Below, piece after piece: positions 1-12,350 of a stretch of DNA of 64,000 bases (the first letter of the stretch is position 1; each line of letters begins with the position of its first letter). This DNA comes from Endomychus coccineus (taxonomy: Eukaryota > Arthropoda > Insecta > Coleoptera > Endomychidae), in assembly GCA_958510875.1 (NCBI GenBank), contig OY294068.1, forward strand, positions 157,826,388-157,890,387. The letters are read 5' to 3'. The notes beneath the pieces were generated by a model. It ran no database searches. It saw only the letters and a program-made list of their open reading frames with translations, and was not told the DNA's origin. Both the position numbers and the translations under genes were made by a program.

Positions 1-1011
1 GGCTGGTAGATCTAGAGATACAGCCTTCGCGAATTGTTTATTTTTTGACTGGAGGTTAACCCTTTTCAAGTTGCGGTTACTTGAAAAGCATGCCATTTTT
101 ATACACTTCCACCATGTGCCATCATTTGTTATCGTGTCCGTTTATCAGGCTGACCAGTTAAAATTGGACCGAAAATGGACTGCAATTCAACCCTCCCAAA
201 CCTGGTGGAAAACATCCATTGGTGTTGGCAATTGTTAATATACCCTATGTCATCAAAAGTTATCGGTCCATTTCCGAGTAATTGGCAATTATTTGAACCA
301 ACAATGTTTTTTTTTCTCATTTTGTGGCTAGACCTTGCGGATTACAAGGTAGCATGATGGCACCATGTTAAATAACTTCATTGGAGGTCAAATAAAGATT
401 CAAATTTATTGCCATCACTCCTTGCCTATTTCAACCCCCCAAAACCTACAACCACCCCCAGAAAAATATGGATAATATGACCAATTTTATGATAAATTAG
501 TCAATTATTGAGATTCTGGCTGGGTTTAAAATCGGAACGGCCGTTTTTTTGTTTGTTTTGGGGGTGGTTTTGGTGGGGGGTTGAAATAGGCAAGGAGTGA
601 TGGCAATGATCTTTAATTTTCATTTGACCTCCAATAAAGTTATTTAACATGGTGCCATCATGCCACCTTGTAATCCGCAAGGTTTAGCAACAAAATGAGA
701 AAAAAAACATTGTTGGTCCAAATAATGGCCAAATGGACCAAATAATTAATCGGAAATGGACCGATAACTTTTGATGGCATAACAATTGCCAACACCAATG
801 AACATTTTCCACCAGGTTTGAGAGGGTCAACTTGCAGTCCATTTCCGGTCCAATTTTAACTGGTCAGTCTGATAAACGGACACGTTAAAAATGATGGCAC
901 ATGGTGGAAGTGTATAAAATGGCATGCTTTTCAAATAACCGCAATTTGAAAAGGGTCAACGTCCAGTCAAAAAATAAACAATTTGCGGAAGCTTTATCTC
1001 GAGATCTAGCC
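1..1011. repeat. Foldback element (large inverted repeat), copy 1
   Basis: The left arm, about 1-455, is repeated in inverse orientation at about 555-1011, with roughly 85-90% match by eye and a short unmatched centre near 480-540. Anchors are TATACACTTCCACCATGTGC near 100 against its complement near 900, and AAAAGTTATCGGTCCATTTC near 255 against its complement near 755. No transposase-like ORF is present; open stretches in the arms are mirror images of each other. The element may continue past the left edge. Confidence 0.85.
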
Positions 1012-1631
1012 GCCGGAGAAAATTCGGTCTGTGAAATGAATTGGTCATTGAACCGTCCTCTAACGATAAACCATAGTACCATCGGGTTAATGTTCAGACC
1101 ATCTGTATAGCTCTGGCTCCTGGACTATCAGTATAACCACTACAGAGCGCTCTGTTTTGGCTCTCCGTTGCTTGAAATCTTAGAGCCACAATGAAGGGAG
1201 AGATGCTTACCGGTTAGCGTTATTACATAATCATCGAAAGTCGAAACACTAAGTGATATTGACTCCGGAATTACACGATTGCCGGAAAGCAAGATCAGGT
1301 GATTAGATTTGGTAATTTAAAGTAATATATTGAAATAATACTGATTCACTAATAATAAATTTCTAATTTTATTATAACTATTTCATTATAACGTAAACGC
1401 ATTTGATATTCAACGAAATTGCAATTTTTCAGTATCAATATTTAATGAAAAACTGGAGAAATTATAGGTAATCTTGGAAAAATTTACATGAATATCTTAG
1501 CAGTCGTGATTTAATTAAATTACATTCTCTTGATATTATTAAGTAAATAAATTGATGTTTCATTGACTGAAATGAGGAAGATATGGTGCATGATGAAAAA
1601 AAAATGTATCTCGACTAATAAGTGTACTCAC

Positions 1632-1813
1632 ATTCTTTAGCATCACTTTCTCAAGAAAATCCTTCAATTTATCCACCTTGATGCCACCCTCTACACCGGC
1701 AGTCCAAAATGCTTGACTCCCAGCGATAACGATCTGTCCTGGCCACGACAGCACCCATTCGGTTCTTTCTTTGATAATAATATCTGCAGTCGCCGTTCCA
1801 AGGATAACACGAA
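1632..1813 (-). CDS. Dnah1: Dynein heavy chain linker exon (last exon in window)
   Basis: Two bases complete Val, then 60 codons including ERTEWVLSWPGQIVIAGSQA and FWTAGVEGGI. The pattern R..WVL.WPGQ+.I...Q.+WT..V is found in all dyneins shortly before AAA1. The acceptor is TTTTTTTCAG|T and the donor AAT|GTGAGT. The next exons, including the AAA1 P-loop, must lie beyond base 1. Confidence 0.95.
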
Positions 1814-1918
1814 CTGAAAAAAAAGTTATATTTTGTCTTTTACCTTTTCATTTACTGATAATTCTATTGAATTCACGTCCCAAAAAAGTTGAAAATTACT
1901 CAGTTAGCCATTATGCAG

Positions 1919-2235
1919 TACATGTCAAAAAATAGGATACCATTTAATAATGAATTTATCATCGGGATTATGAATAAAACTTTTCAAACTTCATGTAATT
2001 TGGAATACTTCCAGAGATATCCGGAAAAGAAAACAATTTCCGTTTTTTTACGGGTATATTACTGATTATTTTGAAAATCAAGGAGCACATTTGCGAAGAA
2101 CTTGTTTATGCTCTTCAAGAAAGTTTTCCAGATACGATTCCAGGTACATGTCAAAAAATAGGATACCAATTAATAATGAATTTATCATCGGGATAATGAC
2201 TAAAACTTTTCAAACTTGATGTAATTTCGAGTAAC
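1919..2235. repeat. Direct repeat pair next to a transposon end
   Basis: The block starting ACATGTCAAAAAATAGGATA at about 1919 recurs at about 2143. Sequence after the first copy (1990-2130, ending in CTCTTCAAGAAAGTTTTCCAG) also resembles 2385-2530 inside the neighbouring element. This looks like a partial tandem duplication or an overlapping second insertion of the same family. Confidence 0.7.
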
Positions 2236-2271
2236 ACTTCTTTGAAATACAATTTTCAATAAATCTCTATA

Positions 2272-3519
2272 CAGGATGTTACAAATTCGATGCATTGAGC
2301 ATTGCTATCCCAGTAACTATAAGAGTTGGTTGAATGGAGGCATTTTAATTCTGAATAATTTGTTAAAAGAAATTTTCTTAGAATGAATACTTCAAGAGAT
2401 TTCCGGAAAAGAACACAATTTCCGATTTATTTGTTACGAGTATATTACTGATTATTTTGAAAATCAAAGAGCACTTTTTCGAAGCACTTGTTTATGCTCT
2501 TCAAGAAAGTTATCATATTTTTCAGATACGATGTTCTGTTTTTTAGATATCATCACTAACTTTAATTTTTTGATGCTGAATTTTTAATTTCATTATCACT
2601 CAATTGTTTACTATAGGGGTTATTTGATTTTATTTTAAATTGAAGATTATGCATTGACTTTAGAACAACAAAAATTCGTCCACAACGTTCTTCAAACAAA
2701 TAATTTAATTTTGCGATACGACGTTTCGCTTTTTGGATAATCTAAAAAATTTCAATATCACCCTGGTATCTTCTATGACAAATTTTGGAAGTAAGGTGTC
2801 AACAAGATTCATGAACCATATTGGCTTATTAGTTTTTAATTGTTAGTTGGTAGAAACGTAGATTTTTTTTATTCGGTGCCAAATCGTGATTTTAATAAAA
2901 AACTACATTTCTTTAACAACTTGTTGATAAAACTATTTTTTTTTTATCTTAACAAGCACTTTTTGTATTAAATGTCTAACAAATTAGCAATGTCTAATTA
3001 TCTAGATGTTCAAAAAGATAATAGTTGACTTAAATACAGTTGTCAATTTTTTGTGGAATTTCTCTAATTGCATTTCTAATACCAATTTTTAGTTCTTCCA
3101 TGCTATTTATTTCGGTTCTGTAAATAAACCTTTTTAGCGAAAACAATTTAGTGGCAAGTGATAAATCACTAATTCTGGGAGATCAAAAGCCAGTCAAAAA
3201 CGAAATAAAAAATCCAAGTTTGTATTTAGAAAAATGAAGTTGATGTGGGTATCTAAAAAACAAAACGTAGTGTCTGAAAAATAAAATAATTTTCTTGAAG
3301 AACATAAAAAGTGCTTCAAGAATATGCTCTTTGTTCTCCGAAATAAACAGTGATGAACCCGTAAAAAAATAAGAAACGTTTTTATCTGATATCTCAAGAT
3401 ATCAATTTCTTTTAAACAAATTATTCAGACTTAAAATGCGCAACTTTACCTCAGTTCAACCAGCTTATCTCTTATAGTTACTGAGATCCAATGCTAATGC
3501 ATCGAATATGTTACACCCG
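2272..3519 (-). mobile_element. Decayed mariner-superfamily element with long inverted ends
   Basis: Flanked by TA. The ends are CAGGATGTTACAAATTCGAT on the left and the complement of GGGTGTAACATATTCGATGC on the right. The inverted similarity continues about 270 bp inwards (2272-2540 against 3270-3519). On the minus strand near 3105-3030 a remnant reads TEINSMEELKIGIRNAIREI. This resembles the C-terminal end of insect mariner-like transposases, where Y.T.V.s.e.L...I..ai..i is typical. The rest of the coding region is unrecognisable. Confidence 0.65.
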
Positions 3520-5479
3520 TATATCTAACAATTGAAGAGAGTTCATGCCAAAAAACAAATCGATGAATGTAATCTAGGGAACAAAAAAAATAGTTCCATT
3601 GCTGTCGCTTGTCGTCTCAATACTAAAAAAAAAAATGTACATATATAAGACGCGGTAATCTGATGTGGTTCATTTCCTTCAAGTTATGTGCTTATCAAAA
3701 GAAATACATTTTTCCACAGAGATGTAACATTTCGCAGAATTCATGCATTGTTTTTGATACAGCTCCAAAATTTCACAAATATGTTTGGTGATATTTAGTA
3801 TCCTATTTAAAAGGGGTATGTTTCATCACAACCTCTGTATATTCCAAGTCAAGAAATCATATTTATTTTCACTTGTATGTCGTTTTTGAATATTTATTTC
3901 ATATTTCTAAATTCAACACGAGCAGAATTATAGTTCTATCGTATAGCAGACTAATCTATAGAGACGTATTATGTCACGACCATTTTTCCGTTCTATATTC
4001 TACTAGCCTATAGTCCATTGAAGTACGGTTTGAAAAGTTTTTTTTATCGTAACTGTTTGAGTGTTGCAGCGACTACGACCAAATTTGGTCCAAGTACTCC
4101 TAAAATAAACTCATATCCTTTGACACCAGAAATATATGTCACAATTTTCCGATGACATAACTACAGTGGGGTTACTTCCATTTACCCGCTCTATTTTCCA
4201 TGACACTGAATATTTCCCAAGAATGAATTTACTTTGGAAAAAAAGGTTATTCCTGCAAAAGTTTGAATTTTATGAAGCTGTTTACAACATATCTGAGATA
4301 CAGAGGAAAAGATGATACACAAATAATATTGTTATCTTTTGATAAAACAACATATCGACTTGAAACTTTATAGATACGTTGCTTAAACGATGTAGGCACC
4401 CGCTAAGAACGGATTTTTCGAAACTCAATCTCAAACGGGGTAAAACGAATTTCATATATTGGACTTTTCTAACAACTTATATGACCACGTACAATTTACA
4501 TGACAGCTGATCCACAGATTAATGGATCATTATCACAGTTCCAACTGTTTATGACAGACAACACATAACCCTGTAGCAGGAAAGCTAACGCTTACATGAC
4601 ATGAAATGATACAATGACAGTCACATAATGCCCGTGACAGACCATTATAGATATCCCCGTCAATTCAAATATAGTTTCACATGACACTAAGTATAATTTT
4701 ACGTCTTCCCACGCCGTTAGCTATTTCTATTCATTAGAAATATTCTTATTAAGTATAGAAACTTGGGGAATGACATCGCGACGGCGCAGCCGACGCTTCT
4801 TTCTACGGGTATTAGCTGTTTTTGCAGTGGTAGCCAGCGGACAACAGCTAGTGACTAATAAACTGATATGATATAACAACTGTTCAAAATAATAGCCAAA
4901 AAAATAGATGCAAAATCTATCCAGCATAATGGCGTCTGATTCAAGCTTAGCCGCTATTTTATAATTTCTCTCAACCACACGCCTCAAGTATCTTGTAAAC
5001 GGTGACTAATCAAAATTTTAGCGGAATAACTTGATTTCCAAAGTAAACAAAGGATTCAAAAATCCATTTTTGGATTATATTCCGCGACTAGATATATGCA
5101 AAATATGGAATTTCACACCTCGAGAATCGTGAAAAAGAAATTATTGAGACTAGTTTACTTCATGATGGCACACTAAGATAATCACGAATAAGAAATGAAA
5201 AAAAAACTTACTGACGACGAATTATTGAAAGACACCGATTACTATAGTCTCTGCAGAGATCAACAGACCTGCTTGCCTACGTAACACATGTATGGCAGGA
5301 ATCTATTGGATAGGTAGATAAATCGTTTATTCGTTCAACTTTACAGATATGCCCTCAAGTGGCGTAGAACACGTCAGATAACAGGTAAAAAATTAAAATA
5401 TAATATTGCAATAAAATGAAATATTCAATAATTAAAATTAGTAAAAACTATGGAACATGAGAAACATTTCAAAGAATAT
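3520..5479. other. Intron, nothing recognised
   Basis: AT-rich intronic DNA. A minus-strand open stretch at 4727-4987 ends in an Arg/Lys-rich run (TRRKKRRLRRR) but has no family resemblance or splice context that I can support. Short local palindromes occur near 4500 and 5055. Confidence 0.5.
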
Positions 5480-5990
5480 CTATATGGGGATCAGTTAAAT
5501 AATCATTAAGCGTATAGTATGCTTTATGAATATTTTCTTAAACTTGTTTTTCAAGATTAGAGTAGGCAGTTTTTGCAGTGATGAAGGCAATTTATTGGAT
5601 ATTTTCAGGATAGTGAACTCAAAGTTTTTTTGTAGATACGTATAGTTCAATTCATTGCACTTATAGTTGTTCTTATATCTTGTACCATGATCATGTTTCT
5701 GTAACTAGTCTCTGAATATTTCCCAATTTTTTCAAACAAAGATCACTACCTCATAAATATATAAACTATGTAAGGTAAGTATTCCATTCCCTACAAGATA
5801 CTGTTTACAGCTTTCTCTCTGAGGCAACTTAAATATACATCTAACACATCTTTTTTGAAGAGCGAACACCCTCTGAACGTCGCCCGAGTTGCCCCAAAAA
5901 ACTATTCCATATTTAAAAGTAGACTGGACATAAGCATGATATTGAAAAATTGAATATTTAGCTGTAGGATTGATTATCTCCAAAGCATTT
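5480..5990 (-). pseudogene. Non-LTR retrotransposon reverse transcriptase, C-terminal remnant
   Basis: The minus frame reads YHAYVQSTFKYGIVFWGNSG, then VFALQKRCVRCIF and SCKQYLVGNGILTLHSLYIY. This is the thumb/C-terminal region of CR1/Jockey-type LINE reverse transcriptases (family pattern Y.s...YGi..WG......+..lQKr.+R.i......cr..f..l.iLtl.s+yi). Further along, a shifted frame gives NKLPSSLQKLPTLILKNKFK, the usual end of such ORFs. Endonuclease and catalytic core are missing. It abuts, head to head, the plus-strand fragment starting near 5972. Confidence 0.75.
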
Positions 5991-6985
5991 AACCGAGACT
6001 GGCACCAAAGTCTTCTTGAGAAACTTCGTCATATGGTTTGTCGCTCCAACTTTGACGCTTACTATCGATTATTCTCTCACGTAGATCACTCCATGTGGTG
6101 GTTAACGGAGTATCCTACGGTTCAATGACTATCAACGCTGACGTTCCACAGGGATCTGTTTTGACACCAACTTTGTTTCTGCTCCATATCAATGATCTGC
6201 TGGAAGTGACCACCTGTCCGTCCACAGTTTTGCAGATAATGGTACACTGCATACCGCTTTCTCATTTAGAGACCCTATAACATTCAATGAAGCCAGACGA
6301 GCTAGACAGAGATAGGTTGACGTGATTAATGGAGTTCTGGCGATGATTTTGAAATGAGGATATGATAATCTAGTAGCGTTTAATGCAACCAAAACTCAAG
6401 CTCGCGTTTTTTCAAGGAAGGCGGATTCCACAATCCCTAAAATGATGATGTCAGGTACAACTATTCCTATGAAGTCTTCCATATCCATGCTCGGGATCAC
6501 TACCAACAGCATCCTCACATGGGATGATTATGTGAGGTCCATTGTGAAAACCGTTTCACAATATCTTGGTTTTCTATTCCGTGCCAAGAGGTGCTTTACA
6601 TACCAGCAGCTTCTTATAATCTGCAAAGCACAGATTCGAACTGTGGAGTACTGTGCACATGTCATTGAAGTTCGTCTCTCAAACATACGATGAAGCTATT
6701 GAATCCTATCCAGAATAGAGCTATTCGTCCGAATGATGATGTTACATTTACAAATTCATTGACCTCTCTAGAAGTCAAGCTCGAGACCTGCCGAACTTCT
6801 TCCTACCAGACTTCATCTTTATATCGAACAGTGAAGTTGTGGAACTCTTTGCCTAGTGAGGTCTTTCCCTATGCCTGTAATCTCCAAGCCTTCAAGGAAA
6901 ATTGGAATGCCTATCCCCTCTCCCAACATTCCACCGGTGGCTAACACGATGTTCTTCGAAGATTATAGGTTTCCTTCTGGTGTAG
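5972..6985 (+). pseudogene. Jockey-type LINE reverse transcriptase remnant with 3' end
   Basis: Across several frames the text runs ISKAFNRDWHQSLLEKLRH, then NADVPQGSVLTPTLFLLHIN, then VHSFADNGTLHTAFSFRDP, then KMMMSGTTIPMKSSISMLG. This covers reverse transcriptase motifs from the first catalytic Asp region (D.SKAFD, here without that Asp) to the FADD box, which is mutated to FADN. Multiple frameshifts and stops make it non-functional. The 3' end (about 6770-6985) is the same family as the tail nested in the mariner at 28430-28670. Confidence 0.8.
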
Positions 6986-7105
6986 TCAAAGTACAGAAGA
7001 AACAAAAATTATAATCTGGTTGAGCATCTTCGATTTTTTCCAGCATTAATTTAATTAAGGTATTTTGAATTACGTCGAAATCACATAGTGATGTCTTCGA
7101 TAGTC

Positions 7106-8910
7106 TGTAACGGGTTGCGTTACGAGATAGTATAGAACTTGCTAATAAACAGATTAGATTTCTTTTCGGCTAGGAAACTTGTCATATAATAAGTTAAAGA
7201 CATCTGCCGGTCAATAAAACTTAGATTATTGAGACTACCATTCCTGATGTGAGATGTCACTAAATATCGCGGAGTGGGAATGTAAGATAGCGGAAATCGG
7301 AAATTATTCATTGTGGTGTTAACCTTTAATAGGGTAAGTCGAGTTTTATATTTCATATTCTTTACATACCTTTTCTTAATTTTTGCTTCCGAAATATGAT
7401 GCACATCAGGCTACATATAATTTGATTTAGATTTGTTATTAAACGTCTGCATGTACAGTACCTGAATGTAATTATATTTCGGAGGAAGTTTACTCGACTT
7501 ATCCTAAGACACGCACAATCAGATTTGCATTTAGCATGATCCCAGGTATATCATTTCCATCATTACCTGGATTGTTGTAGTCATTGTATGAAATTACTCT
7601 AACGAGACGTGGGCAGTTGATGCAGACAATATTTAATTTCCACCTTTTTACTTGACCCTGCAATTTGTGCACATGGTAGTTGCGCGATTCTGTAGATCGC
7701 CATTTTGTTATCCTAGTACAAGATACATAGGCTGGTCTTATTAGACCAACGTGCAGTAAAGGTTGATAAGGGTGAATACGAAACAAATAACCTAATTACT
7801 GCTTATTAGGTATACATATATTTATGACACTGTCACGCCGTTTGGGAGTTAATACAGTTTACATTATCAATCCACGTGTGCAATTCATTTCAAGCAAACC
7901 AGAATTTTATGCTAACTAGCAAATTTCAACCTTTCTAATAATATTCTTTCAGATATAATTTTAATTATTATTCTTTCAGTCACATGTTAACTTTTTGCTA
8001 ATTTTAAAAATCAATTGTAATCGTTTATTTCTTTCAGATTAAATTAAATTTTTGCCTAAATTGATATCTCGTCAAGATATCCATTTTGTATTAGTGTTTT
8101 CGCAATTTGGGAAAGATAACATTATCGGTTGTGGAATCACCTGGTTATTCCAACCGACGGTGTTGCTTGTCCTTTTGATCTCAAGTCGGGTACTGTTCGT
8201 TCTTTGAAATTACAGGGTTTGAACGTCTGAGGTTCCTCACCCCTTCAGTCCAAGGCGCTTTAGTGACTTTCCTGACAGGACCGACTTCCAGTTCCTACGA
8301 GTTCCAAGGAGGGTAACATTTTCTTGTTTGAATGACCATAATTTCATTCTCTGATTTTGTTGTTTATCCGAAGTTGTATTCCACTAATTTTTATAGAATC
8401 ATTTGAGGTCTACTGTAAGTCCTCTTATTGGAAATTTCATTCTTTTCAATTTAATAATTGATTTAATTTATTAATTGTTAAAATTCAATTTATGTTACAA
8501 ACCAATTTAAATTTATAATTGTTTTCTTAAAATTTCATTTATGTTACAATTTGATTTAATTTAATAATTGTTTTTCTACGAATTCAATATTATTTATATT
8601 TCCAATTGGTATTCTAAAAATTTGTAATTTAAATTTTATTTATAATCCAGATTCTGTTGGAATATACGAATTGTTAAGTTGAACTTGTATTGTTTTTCTG
8701 AATTTCCATCGACTGTTAAACCATCTCGTAGTGCTTGTATTCTTGACTGTGAATTCATTTAGTTTTATAGTTTTTTTTTCAAGCAGTTGGCGCTCGGGTA
8801 ATTCACCAGTCTTGAATCACAAGGCACGTTTCACTACGAGCCCTGGGATTAATTAATTTGAATTGAGCTAGCTGGGCCAATTAAAACCGACCCAAAGCGG
8901 GTCCGTTTCA
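7106..8910 (+). repeat. Gypsy-type long terminal repeat, copy 1 (5' LTR)
   Basis: Starts TGTAACGGGTTGCGTTACG and ends GTCCGTTTCA, 1,805 bp, and is followed after one base by a Lys-tRNA-type primer-binding site. A second copy lies at 56809-58549. The conserved core includes AGATAACATTATCGG, GACGGTGTTGC and GACTTTCCTGACAGGAC (near 7.9-8.3 kb). The internal region of the element is absent apart from a few bases after the primer-binding site, so this is a truncated element. Open stretches inside the LTR are not genes. Confidence 0.82.
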
Positions 8911-8911
8911 C

Positions 8912-8925
8912 TGGCGCCCAACATA
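8912..8925 (+). other. Primer-binding site, tRNA-Lys type
   Basis: TGGCGCCCAACATAG follows the LTR end after a single C. The first eleven bases equal the standard TGGCGCCCAAC complement of a tRNA-Lys 3' end; after that the match fails. Confidence 0.75.
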
Positions 8926-9350
8926 GATGGGCTGCCGTTTCACAACCGTTTCAAGTCCACACCGTACAATAATATAACAGCGTATGATGGATGGACTCAA
9001 CCAAGCCGCACTGTGAACCAAAATCATGACATATCTGCTCAGAATATTTCTGAGTTGATGAAATGAATTGATTAGCATGCGAAGTCTTTCTATCATGTAC
9101 TCCATGCTACCATAACAGTGCAAAGATAGATTAATTGTGTATGCGTACATACTTGATTGATTCCGTTTTATTTATATGAGATCAAAAGAAGTGATTTTTT
9201 TGAGCATGTATAATTGTGGATTGTGGTCAACGATAGCACCGAATGAATATACCCAAACGCCATAGTGATACTGATACATTATCAGAAACATGCATGGGAA
9301 ACTGAAATCATTCTAGCAAGAAATATCGGTCAAACTGATTCAGTACTCAC

Positions 9351-9489
9351 CAGTGTTTTTCATAGAACTTTCCACAGATAAGAGCCATGTTTCTACACCT
9401 CCTTTTGGATATAGTGGTGGATCCAAATCGACACCTTCTCCTTCCGCAGAAAACATTCTTGTAATTTTCAAATCTTCCTCGAATAGCAA
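9351..9489 (-). CDS. Dnah1: Dynein heavy chain linker exon
   Basis: Forty-six codons plus one base: LLFEEDLKITRMFSAEGEGV, then GGVETWLLSVESSMKNT. The SAEGE and VE.WL..VE.SM elements mark the distal linker. The acceptor is CCATTTCAG|T and the donor CTG|GTGAGT. G plus TT of the next exon gives Val. Confidence 0.95.
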
Positions 9490-9871
9490 CTGAAATGGAA
9501 TTGCATCAATCCTTCTTCTAGTAGCACGTAGCAACGCGAAAATTTTACGGGTAATTTCGTTCACAACATACATTTGTTCATTCGAGGACGAGTGTAACAA
9601 GTGACATTGAAATACATGTAACATGCTCAACATAAATAACAAGATTTAAATAAGTGCTTATCAATAAAGGGCCGTGGTGTAGAAAAAATTATTGCATAAG
9701 ATTCTCTGTGAAGATAGTGCTGTGATGAACGCAGACAAGTAAAATAATTTGGCTGGATGATTTAGATTATTATCATAGTAATTCAATTTAGAACAAGAAA
9801 ACGTTGTGCTCAGATATTTGGATGGAAATTTCAACCCGTACTGCGCAAAAATTTTACAAAAAAACGAAGCT

Positions 9872-10043
9872 CGACCATTCTAGCTTGGCCTCTGAGTTTT
9901 GGATACGCAGTAGCCTCAGTTTAAGCGGTGTATTCGTAGTTTTTACATCGACAAATTACAGGAACTTGCCGTTCTCTGTCTGTTGCACAGTGGCTCTTTC
10001 ACTATTTCTTCCGCGCATCCCAGAGGCCAAGCTAGAATGGTCG
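9872..10043. mobile_element. Small MITE with 23 bp terminal inverted repeats
   Basis: The left end CGACCATTCTAGCTTGGCCT continues CTG and is matched perfectly by its complement at 10021-10043. The whole unit is 172 bp and non-coding. No clear target duplication was seen. Confidence 0.75.
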
Positions 10044-10297
10044 GGCTGTAATTATGTTTTCCATTCCGTTTTACTGATCCCAATAATTTGTTTGATTTAA
10101 GAAGAATATTCACATTAAAATAGAACTATTTTATAGATAAAGATATGAAATAACTTGATGCGATAATCAGTGTTACACAAATCCCTAATACGCGTCTTGG
10201 CCTCTTGTTAATTCCACCAATTTCAAATAATTAGGAGTTTTCAGTTACATCTCTTATTGATACACTTCTTATAGAATGCTTTGCTTCATCATACACT

Positions 10298-11556
10298 TAG
10301 TGTGATCGAATTAGCTATTTGAAGTTTCTAATTCTGAGTTCGGAGAAAAAAATTGCTTTAAGTTTAATAATTATGATACAAATTGAAGAAACTAAAATCG
10401 AACACTTTTTGATGGTCGCAAATGGTCCAAAAAAATGATAGAAATGGACAAAACCGGTTTTTCGCGTCGGACATCGTTGGATTGAGTTAAAAAGGAAAAA
10501 TCTCACAATAAGCTCATGCGCCGTGAAAAGACGGAAAAAATGAGCTGCGGATGAACCCGATTGGTCCAGCGGTGACTCCGCAAATTGCAAAAAACCATCG
10601 ATTTTGCTCGAAATTTCAAAAATTCATAACTCTTGTCCTTTTAAAGATTAAAAGCTGAAATTTTGATTGGCCCAACACGTACCACACAAAATTTCAGCAA
10701 GATCGGATGTACACTTTTTGCAAACAGCAGCTTAATGGCCCTTAATTTAATAAATAGTAATAATGAATAGATCGAATAGCGCAATGTATTTTTTAGAGTA
10801 CTTGCGACATTACTAGAAGTTTGAAAATACGCGCAATTTTAATATTATTGAATGGTAGTACGGAATAAAAAAAAACATCGATTTTCGAGCAAGGGTTCCC
10901 GAAATATTGTTGTTTTTTACGAGTCTAGCGCGACGGCTCTCCCTTCCACCCGCGCCGCACAGCCAAGCACACGAAATACCATTATTTAAAATAATTGTTT
11001 TAGCAACTTTCACGGAAGATAAAAGGTTGGAAATTTGGTAAGTTGTTCATTAACTATTGAAGAAGATGATTCCGTAATAAAATAGCGCGTTACCGCACCA
11101 CAACTTTTTAGGGCCATTTTACAAAAGTGCTTTTCTTTGTATTAAGCTGCGGTTTGCAAAAAGTGTAAATCCGATCTTGCTGAAATTTTGTGTGGTATTT
11201 TCAGCTCTTGATGTTCAAAAGAACAAGAGTTATGAAATTTTGAGATTTCGAGCAAAATCGATGGTTTTTTGCAATTTGCGGGGACCAATCGGGTTCATCC
11301 GCAGCTCATTTTTTCCATCTTTCTACGGCGCATAAGCTTAATGAAAGCGTTTTCCTTTTTACCTCAATCCGACGATGTCCGACGCGAAAAACCGGTTTTG
11401 GCCATTTTTACCATTTTTTTTGGACAATTTGCGACGATCAAAAACTGTTCGATTTCAGTTCCTTCAATCTGTATCATAATTATCTACTTAAAGCAATTTT
11501 TTTCTCCGAACCCAGAATTAAAAACTCCAAAAAGCTAATTAATTCTGTCACACTAT
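10298..11556. repeat. Foldback element, copy 2 (different family)
   Basis: Arms at about 10298-10755 and 11105-11556 are inverse complements at high identity, for example GGTTTTTCGCGTCGGACATC near 10458 against its complement near 11375. The centre is about 350 bp (10756-11104) and contains a GC-rich patch. Left and right arms differ by a few small indels. No transposase ORF is present; open stretches in the arms mirror each other. Confidence 0.88.
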
Positions 11557-12350
11557 AGAGGGAATCAGGTGATTTAGACGATGGCGATGAAAATTTAATT
11601 TATGAAACATTATTTTATAAGGAAGAACATAGATATTGCCCCGGTAAGGTTTGCATACTTGTGTACTTGACTTTAAAGAGATTTTGGAGCTAGCATACAA
11701 TTATCAGTTGCATGAAATATCAACGGCCATTGAGAGAGGTACAAGTTAGGTTAGATTAAGTTAGGTTAGGTTAGGGTGGTGATATTTTCATCGCCGACTA
11801 AATTACCTGATCATCACTGTTCACTGACATTACAACGAATTTGCTAGACAGATATAAAATGCCTAACTCCTATGCAGTCTTTACAAAAATATTAAAATTT
11901 GTATATTATTATTAAAATATATATTGTAAAATAGACGTTATTATTGCACATGACTAAAAAAATTTGTTTTAAGACCTAAAAAATATAAGTAATTGAAATT
12001 TATTCAATTCGCTCAGTCATTTAGAAAAAGTCTAAGCGTTTTATAAAATGCCTTGATTTACAATTCGCCGCAGACATATACGTGATAACAATTACCGGAC
12101 ATTTGCTTTTCAACACCCTTGACAGATAACTTTCAAAGAAATCGTTAAGTCCTATGTAAAAGGTGTTACAGAGCTACGACAAAGTTTGCCGGACCCTATA
12201 TCCAATTTTTCCATTGGTTCACAATAAAGTCTAAATTTGTCTTTTATTTACTACTTATCATCCAACTCGTAAGAAATTTGCAAGTAGTGAACGCTAGAAT
12301 GATGTACACTAGCCCGCAAGTTAGATAAAAATCAGAACAAATAAGCATAC
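11557..12350. other. Intron with a short TTAGG-like run
   Basis: Nothing coding was recognised. At 11745-11776 the sequence is mostly TTAGG units (AGTTAGGTTAGATTAAG, then TTAGGTTAGGTTAGGG), the insect telomere motif, about five imperfect units. Confidence 0.6.

Noticed and set aside
4727..4987. Arg/Lys-rich minus-strand ORF as a gene
   Set aside because: Low-complexity basic run, no homology, no splice or promoter context.
6189..6392. Minus-strand ORF within the LINE fragment
   Set aside because: It is the shadow of the plus-strand reverse transcriptase remnant.
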